A stretch of 60,000 bases of DNA from Chrysomallon squamiferum. Its lineage: Eukaryota > Mollusca > Gastropoda > Neomphalida > Peltospiridae. The notes below the pieces were generated by a model. The model worked only from the letters and a program-made list of their open reading frames with translations. It was not told the DNA's origin and did no database searches. The translations under genes and the position numbers were made by a program. The stretch is from positions 1,156,952 to 1,216,951 of the forward strand of contig CM022665.1 of NCBI GenBank assembly GCA_012295275.1, read 5' to 3'. Below, piece by piece: positions 11,054 to 22,807 of the stretch; the first letter of the stretch is position 1; each line of letters starts with the position of its first letter.

Positions 11054-13655
11054 TATTTTTTCGAAAACAAAATAGTATCAACACTTCAAAGTTAGGTTTA
11101 AGTTTTGTCAGTGAAATCATTTAGAATAAACTGCGTGGTGTCTGCAAGCGTATGAATTATTAATATCATATCTGACGAATGCTTAAATTTTTATATTATT
11201 GTAATACAACACTCTCTGCTAATTTAAGTATTAATAAGTGACAATATTAAAACATAAGTAAATCTTAACAGACTGAAGTGTGATCATAAAGTTTTTCCTA
11301 CAGAACACTCTGTGATTATTAAGTCTGTGAAAACAGTATTACATCATGAAAAAAAGGATTACATCATTATTGTATTATCACAAACCATTACGTTTATGAC
11401 CTTCATTATACTATGATATAATTTTGGATATAGCTGTATTTTACGATAATAAGGACTGTGTAATCTAATACCTTGTCGTACAGTGTGATCCAAAAGTATG
11501 GGATTTCCTGACCAGGATGTCAGTTTGCCGCTTTCGTCGAACTGCAGGTCGATGTGACCCAGGTACTTTGCGTAAGCATAATCTTCGATCACAAGAACTG
11601 GATCTTTTCCATCCTTTTGATAAACTAGTGGATAAGGTCCTTTTGGTTTCTCAATGGACGGCGGTGTACCTATAACAAATACTTATTATTAACTTTAACT
11701 TTAAACATGAAATCTTAATTTTCTTAACTCATTAACGTCTTCCTATGTTAATATAAAACTATTTTCCTTTTATCTGACGGTTAAAACTGTTGTGAAAAAG
11801 TACTATTTTTATGTATCTTATATCAGTTTGAATATATTTAGACGCATGCCTAAAGTAAAACCTGCTACCCGATAGCAAAACAGAAAATTGTGACTAAATA
11901 CAATAATCCTTAAACCTTTTTGTCATGTCTCTATTCTTGTATACGGTTTTTATAGGTCACAGTAATCTTCTCGTTCTTTAACCTGCGCGTTTATTTAATC
12001 TCTGGTAGTAACATATACTTAGATCATAAATTGTCTATTGAACAAAAGAGACAAAAGGACAGAGCTCATAAATGCCATGAGAGAATGCTCCATTTGATAT
12101 ATGAAAATATCTTTTTCATCAGGTTAAAAAAAAAATATATATATATAGCAAAGCTCAGAAAAGAAATAAAAAAAAAAAATTGAAAGATTTGAAAAAGAAA
12201 AGAAGTTTGGCGCCGCGGGACAGAAGATTGCTCTATTCAGTTATCTGCTATGACCTCAAAAAAGATTCGTTTTCAATGACAAAACGAATTCACACATGAA
12301 AAAGAAATTCGCAAATGGTCGAATAACCAGGTTAATGCATTTCAGCATGATGTAAACAACTTCAGATCAGAAAAGTGATAACTGTGTTAAATGACGTAGC
12401 CTGGGTAAAGATCAGTTACCATGGGATATACTATCACTGTCCGTATCTTTTGGTGGCAAGACACATCAGTGCGTAGGGATCCTAAGACGTTTCACGAGTT
12501 TTAATGATTTGAAAATGCTATGACCAAACATCATACATTTAAAAAAAGGTTAAATGATAAACATTTATGGAATTCATTTTAACATCAAAAGCTGGAAATG
12601 TGGTGGACCAATAAATAAGCCCAGTATCAATCATTTCTTCAACCTGGCAACCTCAGTCTGATGTGGATCCACAAAAAAAGAAAAAACAATATTAAGGATA
12701 TCAAACATACAATATTCACTTTGTGATGATACAAGAGAAAAGAAAGAAGGGAAGAAATACTTGTTTTCCATTTTAACTTTCAGCATTATTAGGTAAGAAA
12801 CGTACATATTTATAACGATGAAGCGAGGGAAGAAACCCGCTACCGCCAATATATAAACAAATAGATAATCACAACATGACCTTTCAGTATTATGGGCTGG
12901 CTGTAGAGGGATGTGCTCGAAAGTAAACTTTTAGAAGAACTTATCCTGCGATCTGTTCTTCCTGAGACATTCCTTCTGACTACTGAACTAGAAGTCACCC
13001 CTTATTCCATATACCTGTGTACAAGAAGGTATTGGTATGTCCTCCTATGACTACGTCCACACCATCTACTTCTTGTGCAATTTTTTTATCCATTGTAAAC
13101 CCAGAATGTCCTAAAGCAATGATTATGTTGACCCCTGCAGCTTTCAGGTTGTTCACTTCTTCCTGGACAGCGGGTATTTCGGGATGAAATATCAGTTTAC
13201 CTGAAATTATATAGGTCTTGTCAGCAAATGAAATCATAAAGAAGAGCAGAGAACAATTAATCTGGTTTTCCTTAGTTTTATCTGTATTAACAAAATAAAC
13301 AACTCATTTAATAATTTTCGCTCTCTTTTTTTAAATATAAACTTTTCTTCATATTATTATTACCAGTACGAGATATGGATGGTGTGTCAGGGGTTATGTA
13401 GGACACAATTCCTATTTTATGTCCATCACGAATGAGAACTGTGGACTTGTTGTAAGTTCCCTGCATGCTTGGCTCCCGACTGGCGTCTAGGTTCGCAGAC
13501 AAGATAGGGAAATTGATCTTTTTGAGAAACGGTTCAACAAGGCCTGAAATTCCTCGATCAAATTCATGGTTTCCGAAAGACTAACAAATAGAAACATAAA
13601 ATTGATCTTACAACAGCAAACATATGAATAGTGTTAAGTTCTAAACACACATATA

Positions 13656-13707
<52 letters not shown>

Positions 13708-14353
13708 CTGTCAATATATATGTTTTGTCATTCTGTCTGTTCGTCCTTCCTTCCATCCATTTCAATCACTGATTTTCATTCGTAATAATGAGAATTATGT
13801 TAACGTAATTACGTTGTTTGCAGTTCAGTGAGCCACTAAACTAGTGAATATAATAAACGTTGAACGTTTTGCATCGACGACAACCCGACCTTAATTTTGA
13901 ACTGTATTTATCTTTCAAACTCATCGATTATAAATACCTTCAGAGTGATGTGTTAATTCAGTGTATAGTACTTTAAATCGATTCAAAATGAACTTCAAAC
14001 TTTGTACCACGTCACCAAAACACAAACATACATGCGCGCGCACACACAGATGCGCGCGCACGAACACGCACATAGACACACACTCTTTTGTTTTATATTA
14101 TTTTCTGAATACAGTTTATAGTATTTATTTAATTTTTGAAAGGTTTGTAGTTTGATACCACAACAGTATACTTAGTACTGATGATTATGCAGCTTAGTGG
14201 AGAGTGAGAACGTGTAGATGTATGTGATGTTAGATACCAGCGTGTAGTACCTACACACCCACACACACATACACAAACACTCTTATATATATATAATTAC
14301 TTTCATACGTACATATACATATAGATACATACATACATACATACATACATACA

Positions 14354-14387
<34 letters not shown>

Positions 14388-15027
14388 CATACCTAAAATG
14401 ACGCATAGATGATTGTTGTATATACACATAAATGTATGCATGTTTGTACGTACGTGTGCATTTAAGGTGTTTCAAACGAGACTTAAATTACTCATTTTTA
14501 CATTGAATTTGTATATGCATATATTTTTTAAACCACAGTTTCTTTTTTCAATTTAGTTTAATAAAAATATTATTTATTTATTTATTTATTTATACTTACT
14601 TTCTATTTATTAATTATTAGAAATTATTTATTTATTTTATACAGATCAATTTAATAATTTGGACTAAAAACACTAAAAATAGAACAATTCAACCTACCAT
14701 AGCGTCATAGCCCAACCAGTTCATAAACACTGACGTAACGTTGCCGCCATAAGTGTAAAAAAAGAACGTTCCTTGGTACTGATCTCCTGCGTCCAGAACC
14801 AGCGTGTTATTAGGTCTCTTAGCGCGAAATTCTTTTACTTTGCTCACAAGACGGGCGTATCCTCCAAAACAAGCGTTCTTCTTTCTGTCCTCTTCAGTAC
14901 AAGGGCTGCTGTACTTGTTAGTCTCTAAATAACGTGCGTGCACGTCGTTGGTGTGCAAAATTGTTAAATTAAAGCAGTAAACGCAGCATGGAAGAAAGAG
15001 AAACGCAACAAGTATACATCTAACCAT
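8542..15027 (-). CDS. NT5E-like: Secreted 5'-nucleotidase/apyrase-like enzyme, nine exons, 533 residues
   Basis: Exons: 14698-15027, 13364-13580, 13015-13200, 11472-11669, 10843-10974, 10365-10490, 9874-10038, 9354-9557, 8542-8585. All phases agree. After a signal peptide (about residues 1-18) the metallophosphatase domain shows HTNDVHAR (Asp28, His30), LDAGDQYQG (Asp82), GNHEFD (Asn114, His115), ALGHSGF (His214) and GGHTN (His237, Asn239). The nucleotide-binding domain shows NGGGIR, VLPF (the stacking Phe) and GGDGY, where vertebrate CD73 has Phe. The family hydrolyses extracellular AMP or, in apyrases, ATP/ADP. The protein ends SDILRQHIKR with no hydrophobic tail, so a GPI anchor is unlikely and a soluble product is inferred. 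Intron 7 has a GC donor (CAG|GCACTA); joining there restores the conserved FLQ.SG.KVVYDLSKP block without gaps. All introns but the first are phase 1. Substrate preference cannot be read from the sequence. Confidence 0.93.
8586..9353. repeat. (TCTA)n-rich intron 8 of the nucleotidase gene
   Basis: The intron carries long TCTA/TCTG tracts at about 8620-8800, including a GCTA run near 8756-8775. The rest is unremarkable AT-rich DNA. Confidence 0.85.
10505..10608. repeat. (TCTA)n tract in nucleotidase intron 5
   Basis: Tandem TCTA with TCTG and TCTC variants, next to a (TAA)n tract, lying close to the acceptor of exon 6. Confidence 0.85.
11013..11050. repeat. (GA)n microsatellite
   Basis: Pure GA dinucleotide tract in intron 4 of the nucleotidase gene. 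Confidence 0.9.
11670..13014. other. Intron 3 of the nucleotidase gene
   Basis: The stretch about 12190-12500 is more mixed in composition than its surroundings, but translations in all frames are broken by stops and I recognise no element or gene. Confidence 0.6.
13660..13704. repeat. (CT)n microsatellite
   Basis: CT dinucleotide tract in intron 1 of the nucleotidase gene. Confidence 0.9.
14086..14256 (+). repeat. 171-bp duplicated segment, copy 1
   Basis: Starts TTTTGTTTTATATTATTTTC and ends GTGTAGTACCTACAC. It recurs at 16015-16185 with the same length and apparently one substitution (GCAGCTTAG versus GCAGTTTAG). This copy lies in intron 1 of the nucleotidase gene and is flanked on both sides by CA-rich DNA. 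Confidence 0.92.
14325..14381. repeat. (CATA)n microsatellite
   Basis: About 14 tandem CATA units in intron 1 of the nucleotidase gene. Confidence 0.9.
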
Positions 15028-15123
15028 GATGGTCGACGTACAGCTGGTAGAGTTTACTTATGATCAGTGTAAATATTTGATCACCCTTCTGCCTATGCTT
15101 CCCTACGCAAACAGAATATCTCG

Positions 15124-15129
15124 CTTATA
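15124..15129 (-). promoter_or_regulatory. Possible TATA box of the nucleotidase gene
   Basis: TATAAG on the minus strand (within GTATAAGC), about 97 bp before the ATG. It is the best TATA-like match near the start; without transcript data it is only a candidate. Confidence 0.3.
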
Positions 15130-15476
15130 CGTATTCCACATACGCGAGCCGTGACACAGAATCCGGTTTATTGTTACGCGAGCATAAATTTTAGCCGGAG
15201 AAACCTGGCGTGTACACAGCACGTATCACTGCTTCGGTAGTTGCTCTGTTTTGTGTGTTTGTTTCAGGTGATTTTTGCTGTGATCTCTGTTTTGGACTTT
15301 CGCCCTTCTCTAGCAGTTATTTCTACTACAATTACAATCACTAATACTATTAGGACAACCATTACAACTTTTAAAACAACAACAACTATATAACTACAAT
15401 TTTCTAATTCTAATAATAAAACGGCTGCTACTGCTACTGCAACTACTACAACAACTACTACAACTACTACTACTAC

Positions 15477-15507
<31 letters not shown>

Positions 15508-15512
15508 TTATT

Positions 15513-15550
<38 letters not shown>

Positions 15551-16014
15551 TATTATGAACTATTCGCATATGATCATGATATTAACTTGTAATTATTAAC
15601 AACAATAATAAAATAAATTCTGTATTATGGAAATCCAGTTATAACGCAGAAAATCGATAACATCACAGTGATTACATTAATTTTTATTTTTATTTTCTAC
15701 ATATTTTATTAATTTGTCGGTTGTTTTTTTTGTTTGTTTGTTTGTTTTTGTTTTGTCCTTTTTTTTAACTGAACATACCTCGATTTTTAGTTTTAAATAA
15801 CTCCTATGAATTAAATTTTTATTTTTTTGTTTTTAAATATCCCAGATTAGCATTATAATTATTTTATGGTTGTGGAAAAGGTTTGATACACATGATAATG
15901 AAGGCATCGTCAAGGTGAAAATACAGTACGTGTATTTATCAGAGCAGAACACTTCACACTTTAATAACCGAGCTATATCACACCTATAAACGGTATACTG
16001 AAATTTAAACACTA

Positions 16015-16185
16015 TTTTGTTTTATATTATTTTCTGAATACAGTTTATAGTATTTATTTAATTTTTGAAAGGTTTGTAGTTTGATACCACAACAGTATAC
16101 TTAGTACTGATGATTATGCAGTTTAGTGGAGAGTGAGAACGTGTAGATGTATGTGATGTTAGATACCAGCGTGTAGTACCTACAC
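16015..16185 (+). repeat. 171-bp duplicated segment, copy 2
   Basis: Near-identical partner of 14086-14256, in the same orientation, about 1 kb upstream of the nucleotidase start codon. It is followed by a (CA)n tract. The identity with no length change implies a recent duplication or a recently active repeat family. Confidence 0.92.
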
Positions 16186-16189
16186 GCAG

Positions 16190-16226
<37 letters not shown>

Positions 16227-17683
16227 AACACTAACACACGGATGCATCGGGTGCCCTAAACGCTTTACTTTCTTTTGTTATTTTTTTGTATGTCTGTGTA
16301 TGTCCTTTTGGCAGTCTGCCCACGAAGTCCCACCCGGAATGAACTTATATCTAGATTACTGTGTGAAGAGCGGTATGTGGTCATCAAGCATTCCAGCTTT
16401 ATCAGTGCGTTTATTAGTGTAAGAGCAAACAAAGTGAATCAAAGTTTAACTCATATCAGTGATTATTAGGTTTAAATTTTTGTTGTTTCTTTTATTGCTT
16501 GTTTGTTTTCGTATAACAATGATGTGTAACTCTTACTATTTAGCAGTAGGGGACGTTTTTCTTATAATTATTGATCTACAGAATACAGAACATCATCTAT
16601 GATTCATATTTAACAATTTCAGTGCAATGAAATAAAAAATACAATGATATTTACATTTACAAATAAAAATCTGTGCATGAGCGATATGCAACATGGAAAA
16701 TGTCCACTAATACAAATAGTGTTAATTAAATATAAGAATAATAATTATAATTACCATCATCATCATTTCTTTAATATATATAAATATATCTAAAATATTC
16801 ATATATTATGGGTTATATGTGATCTTCATTACAAAAGAACTTATGCTCTTTTAATCCTAGCAAATCACTAAATGTTCACATGAAAGAGTAATTTGCATTA
16901 AATATCATTAGAATTCTAACAGCCATTAAATTTATTGTGAATAGTTATTGTTTTATTGTAAACTCGGAGGGCTGCCATAGAGGTATATAACGGGAAATGT
17001 ATTCATGAACTCAGATACATTTTTTATTTTTTATTTTTTTATTAAGTTAATGTCGAAAGAATTCGATTTCTGTTTATACTAGCAAAAATACAGCAGTTGC
17101 ATTTAAATGAGTTTTTGTTTGTTTGTTACGTTTTATGTAATTTTACAACAATTTGTATCGATACTTCGCTAATCCGTTAATAAATTTAAATTGACGTGGA
17201 GAGATTCATTTGTGATCTAATGCGAGAATAATCCTGATTTTAATGTTTAATTTTTAACAATGTACATTTTAAAATCCGACAAACATTATCTGTTGCTTGC
17301 TGAGATAAATCCACTGAAAATTTTAATACTGTCGACAAAAAGATGAGGGGACACAACCTTTGGCTAAATTGTTTTAGTTTTTCGATGGTTTTTCGATCAT
17401 TAAACTTCTTAAAAGAAAGAAAGAAAGAAAGAAAGAAAGAAATGAGGACAACTTTGCAATATTAATCTTTAAACAAAATATTTAATTTGTACAAATATAC
17501 TGATAAATACGTACAAAAAGGTATTAGTAATATATACAGCTTGAACTTGTTTGATGTTTTACAGAAATATTTTGTCTGTTGTGATGACAGTAAGACACAA
17601 CAACAACACAGAGTATACATTAAAATACACACATTTATATATGTAAAATGATGTAATATAAAAATATATATTATATATTTCCT

Positions 17684-17689
17684 TTTATT
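17684..17689 (-). terminator. Possible poly(A) signal of the dynein light chain gene
   Basis: AATAAA on the minus strand, about 125 nt after the stop codon of the Tctex1-type gene. Confidence 0.35.
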
Positions 17690-17812
17690 ACATGAAATAA
17701 ATTTAGGTATTTACATGAAATAAGTTTATAAAGTACATAAAATGAATTGATATAAACAAAGAAAGAAAAAAGTTCTGCAGTGCATAAAACCTGCCATGAA
17801 TAAATGCAACCA

Positions 17813-18259
17813 TCATTCGTAATAAACAGCAAAACAAGACGCTACAGCAAACAGTGATGAATTCCTGTAATAGACACATGTACACATGTCAGTGTCCACG
17901 TTCCACACACAGCGACTGGCTACCTGCACCCCCTGGCTCTCTTCCTGACCTACAAACACCTGCACCACGAGTTTGTAGCGACTCCAGTGATACTGTTTAA
18001 TTTTGCTCATGATGTCGTTCGTCAGCTTAGTTGCCAGTTCCCCGCAGGTTGCCGGGTTGTAAACCACGTCGTTCAGTTTGCTTTCCATCGTTCGCAACAT
18101 TATTTTCCTAGCCATCTCGCTTTGGAACTTCTCCTGTCTGTCAGGCTTCAGTTTGTACGTGTTTTCCATCTGACAGTTTGAAGCTCGCGACCTCGCGCTC
18201 TCTGAGCCGTCTGTTCCGTTTCGAACAGTTTTGCGTCTGGGACTCTTGGCGTCAGTCAT
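17813..18259 (-). CDS. Tctex1-type dynein light chain (DYNLT4/5-like), 148 residues
   Basis: Single uninterrupted coding exon. The first 35 or so residues are basic and Ser/Arg-rich (SPRRKTVRNGTDGS). Residues from about 36 on form a Tctex1 domain: a helix pair (about 40-95), then YKLVVQVFVGQ, VASRCVWNVDTD and the ending SSLFAVASCFAVYYE, which match the beta-strand core and C-terminus of the family. Such proteins sit on cytoplasmic or axonemal dynein intermediate chains and help cargo or complex assembly. The longer N-terminus and the divergent C-terminal block favour the Tctex1-domain-containing (DYNLT2/4/5) group over canonical DYNLT1/3. The ATG lies 12 nt after a good acceptor (TGTTGTAG), so a 5' untranslated exon upstream is likely. 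The exact paralogue is uncertain. Confidence 0.88.
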   Translation of the reverse strand: MTDAKSPRRKTVRNGTDGSESARSRASNCQMENTYKLKPDRQEKFQSEMARKIMLRTMESKLNDVVYNPATCGELATKLTNDIMSKIKQYHWSRYKLVVQVFVGQEESQGVQVASRCVWNVDTDMCTCVYYRNSSLFAVASCFAVYYE

Positions 18260-20398
18260 TTCCTTTATTCTCTACAACACACAGTTTAATTAGTAGGTGT
18301 TTGTCAACATCAGATAAATAAAATGAATGATATGCCGAACTTCAAAGATATTGGATGTCAGTCCTAAGATTTGTTTTGTTTTTTAATTATGCAGTGCTGA
18401 TATAAGAGATAAATTATATCATCAGTGGTACCACAGTTTGGGCCAAATTTCGTAACTATGTTATTTGGGAAAGGTATTATAAACTAGCGATAATTATCAA
18501 TAAAATATGTTAACATGAAGCATACCCAATGCTATATGTTAACTGAATTTTGTATATTTGAGAGAGTTATGATCAATAAGATACACATATTTTAATAAAA
18601 AAAATTAAACAAGTTTTAAATCTAATCCATATTATGGGTAAATATATGTACAGACTTTTAATTCACTCTCACCTAAATATGCTCAGTTGCTCTGTTGTGC
18701 TTGCGTGTGTGAGTGTATTTGTGTTTCGATTTATTTTCACTCTAGTTTCTTATACCCCAAAATTCGCCGGTTAAAGAAGCACTGTTTCAAGTAATGTGAT
18801 AAACATATCAATAAATACATCGACTTATCATACTGGTAAAAATAAATTAAAGTAAATCTTAAGGTTTTCTGACAGAGAAAGAAAAAAGAAGAACATTTAA
18901 AAAAGAAAGAATTACATACCTTTTCGTTATATCCTTACCAATGAATGTTTTCCGGTTTATTAAAGTCTGTTTTGATTCCTGATGAAATTGGGTTTTTTTT
19001 TGTTTTTTAACAACACAGTGTTAACTGTCAGCTACCTCTATGCTTCATTTCGTGCCGAACAACAATTTTCAAACCTTTTCAGCATAAGAATCTGGTAGCA
19101 ATAGTAACTTCACTTTTTAACTCGGCATTTTTGTTTCTTCTAATTTAGCTGTACTTCTCTTGACTTCTCAGATCAGCATATGGATATTTGATACTTATCC
19201 AACAAGAATTCCTTAGCAAGTCATTCACCATCAACGATCCCGTAACAGTACTTTTAAAATATACTGGATTATAAGATCAGCTAATCAGGCCCAATTGTGG
19301 CGTATAGTTACTAGTAAATCCGTGCATTAACTGATTGCTTCATTGTAACGTATCTTAGCACCCAGGTTTACTTACACTCATTTCTTTACTGCTAAATTTA
19401 ATAGACATGTTTACTATGTGTACATGGGGAAGGCGTGAGTGCATGCGCATTTATCATGTAAATGTGTGTGTGCGGGGGGGGGATAGACGGAAAAGTTATC
19501 TGCGAAGACAGGAATGCCAATCAAAATGAGCGGAATAAAGCTGATATTCTAAGACAGTAACAATTGTTTTTTTCTATTATCCTGCAGTCCACAATTCTAT
19601 AAAACTAAATGAAATGAACTATTTTATTTAAGCTCGCCGCCCTCGAAAGATCCATGCATATTAATTTCAAAAACAAACTGTTCTTTTATAGGCCTAAAAA
19701 CAATTTAGTTGTTATTTTTTAAATCAAAAGTGTTTTCACAGTGGTCACTATCCGTAAATATAGTCATTATATGTCGCCAATATTTATAGTGATTGGAGGA
19801 TATATATATACCAGCATATACTGCACATAAGTTATTATTTGCCTACAAATTAACGCGAAATAAAAACAAATTAAATAAAAAATAAAAAATTATTAGATTG
19901 AAGATTGAAATAAACAAACATAAAATGCAGAGTGATAAAAATATTTCTGAAAATAATAATATGTAATTTCTCATCTGCCTCGAAGACTGTTTAAAGAAGA
20001 TTTCTAGATCAAAGTATCCGCATTAACGAATGAAACAAAATAATAATATTAATAATAAAACGTTGTTTTCTTGTTTTTTAATAAAAGATTTTATTTGCTG
20101 AAATTAATCCAGATCACGACAAGAGGAAAATTTATTCAAACAAATCTTATAAAAAAAAACAGATCCTTTTACAGTTCTTGAAAAAAACAAAAAAGTATAT
20201 ATATATGTACCACCTCATAGAAGCGGATCCAAGTTTTCGAAAACGTGTTATTTCTGTGTTTCATATAATTTTCAAGTACAAATGTGTTTCATTTTAAAGA
20301 CAAAAAACAATAATAATAATAAGAAGAAGAATGAATGGCCAGTAATAAAGGTTATGCTGCTTTCTCTTCTCTAGATCAGTTTAATCTCTACCGTCAAA
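18260..20398. other. Intergenic region
   Basis: Holds the likely 5' untranslated exon and promoter of the dynein light chain gene and the 3' end of the secreted-protein gene. It is AT-rich, with no recognised coding sequence and few long microsatellites. Confidence 0.65.
20090..20095 (-). terminator. Possible poly(A) signal of the 270-residue secreted-protein gene
   Basis: AATAAA on the minus strand, about 305 nt after the stop codon. Confidence 0.35.
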
Positions 20399-20787
20399 TT
20401 ATCTCCCGTGAACGATGACTTTTCGATGACGGATGACAAGTGGTGGTGGTATTGGAAACAGCAGATCGTGTAGCTTAAGCACTTCTTCAGTATGTATATT
20501 TATGTTACCAGCAAACATGTGAGGAATTAATTGATGCAGGGTATGATGCTCCACAACTGATGGATTTTCACTGACGTAGAACTCAAACTACAAATTAATA
20601 AAGAAAAAAGATAAAATTTAGAAACAAAAAATACTCTAACGAACGGTCACGCATACTCAGTAACATAAACGATTGCTTAATATAAAGAAATATATTGATT
20701 TATTTAATTAATAATAAAGAAAATATATGAATACTGACATCGTTCTAAATAGATACAGAGTTCAAAACACACACACACACACACACA

Positions 20788-20871
<84 letters not shown>

Positions 20872-22755
20872 TTATACATGCACACAAATAAACATGTAAA
20901 CATACATACGCACCCTAATATACCTCATTTATTTATTTATTTCTGGATTAGAAAACACAATCAAACATCTGACTTTATCACATAACTCTTAGATAAGTAC
21001 TCTGATAACGACATCTTATGATATATCTACGTACAGCTGATGGTAAGTTGCCAACAACTTTGAATGCGTTGAACCGGAAAATATTAGTGGCCCTGGCTTT
21101 GAGAATGCTAATGGTGAAATTCCGGAGCATATCTAGGTATGCTAATTTTCTTAAACCTGAAATGACATAATATAATTAATTAATCCAATTTGTAGTTACT
21201 ACTGTTGTTATTTATATTCCGTTTGCGGCCATTGTATATTTTAAATTTTAAAATTAAGTACTTGCTCCAGTTAAAATATTTTTAATACATTTTAACTAAT
21301 TTAATAATAATAATAATAATAATAATAATACATTTCTAGAAATAATTCTTAATATATTCTACGTTCAGTTCTTATTTTAGGTGTTGAAATAAGAACTGAA
21401 CGTAGAATATATTAAGAATTATTTCTAGAAATGTATTATTATTATTATTATTATTATTATTAAAATTAGTTAAAATGTATTAAAAATATTTTAACTGGAG
21501 CAAGTACTTAATTTTAGAATTTAAAATTTATTATAAATGAGAAAGTAAATAAATAATATTCCAGTTCCACATTAACTTCGATAAGACTTCGTTGAAAGAA
21601 AGTGAGAGAAAGAAATGGCAAATGAACTAATCAGCTTAATAATTAATTAATTAATTTAATCAAAAGCTCAAGATAACTGATTTATTATTTCACTTCATGT
21701 TTTCACATAAAAGGATAATTGCAAAATAAGATTTCGGAGGAAAAAGAAAGAAAAAGGATGCCTTTAGCATTGAAAATAATTTCAGCTCTATAGACGTTAT
21801 CATAGTCGAGAGGTACTGGCTTTCCTCTCGTCAGGAGTTGAAGTTCGGCCACCGGTAGAAAGTTTCCGAGTATTAGCTCCGCCCACGCTTCGAAGGAATA
21901 CAGCGGCGTGTTTCTGACAGTTGTTCCGAGCGCTTCAATGGCGCTCACAGCAGCCTCCAAGTGTAGCCGAGAGTCTGTTGTCGTTTTGTGTGCACGTAGA
22001 ACTGAAAATAGGCAATTTTTTTTTTTTTTTTTTTAACCGGTTGTTTTTAATATTTACAAATGTTCTTAACAGAATGTCAACGTACTGTATGGTCTAAAAG
22101 ACGGACTGACGGAGTGAGGGCTGGTCATGAATTCTCTGTTTACATTGCGTACTTATTTGTATGTATGTGGAGATGTGCTGTCAAATACGTGTCACTATAT
22201 GTCTATATCACGAATGGACAGACATGCCCAAAGTAAGATAATCATACTTTAAACTTAAGATGTCTGAGAGCCACAAGAAATGTCTGTTTAGCTTTTACAT
22301 TAACTGTGATGAAGGAATGAACTCGGCTACTTTTTCTTATATATGACAAACCGTATTTGCGTTCATACAAACGTACAAAACAGACAAACATATACATGTA
22401 GAAAGTTTCATACATTCATTATATATTCATACACAGATACAAGAAAAAAAACATACACATATAGGCCTACTCACACACTTATACATACATACGAATTGTA
22501 CCTACATACTTGTATACAGAAATATATGAAAAGGCATTTATTTAACCGTATAGTTCGTGTATATTACCTATAGAAAGTCTGGATTCTCCCAGGACCTGAA
22601 ATATAATATAATTATATTATATTCAGTTTATTCAACAGAAACGTAATTATTTCCTTACTACAAGTAACCTTTTATTCTCTGTGGATTTACTGTAATGGTT
22701 AGCTCCAGGAACTACAAGAAAATTAAGCATGGCGTATTTGAACTTTTATCAAGTA

Positions 22756-22807
<52 letters not shown>

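Larger units (their letters stand above)
15028..17812. other. Intergenic region upstream of the nucleotidase gene
   Basis: Contains the nucleotidase promoter side, a mixed (TAC)n/(TTA)n/(ATC)n trinucleotide block at about 15420-15555, the second 171-bp copy, a (CA)n tract (16191-16220), a (GAAA)n tract (17415-17441) and the 3' end of the dynein light chain gene. No further gene is recognised. Confidence 0.7.

Noticed and set aside
12190-12500. Possible exon or transposon in nucleotidase intron 3
   Set aside because: More mixed base composition, but every frame is broken by stops and no motif is recognisable.
15264-15569. Asp- and Val-rich open frame of 101 codons
   Set aside because: Pure trinucleotide-repeat translation (ATC, TTA, TAC tracts).
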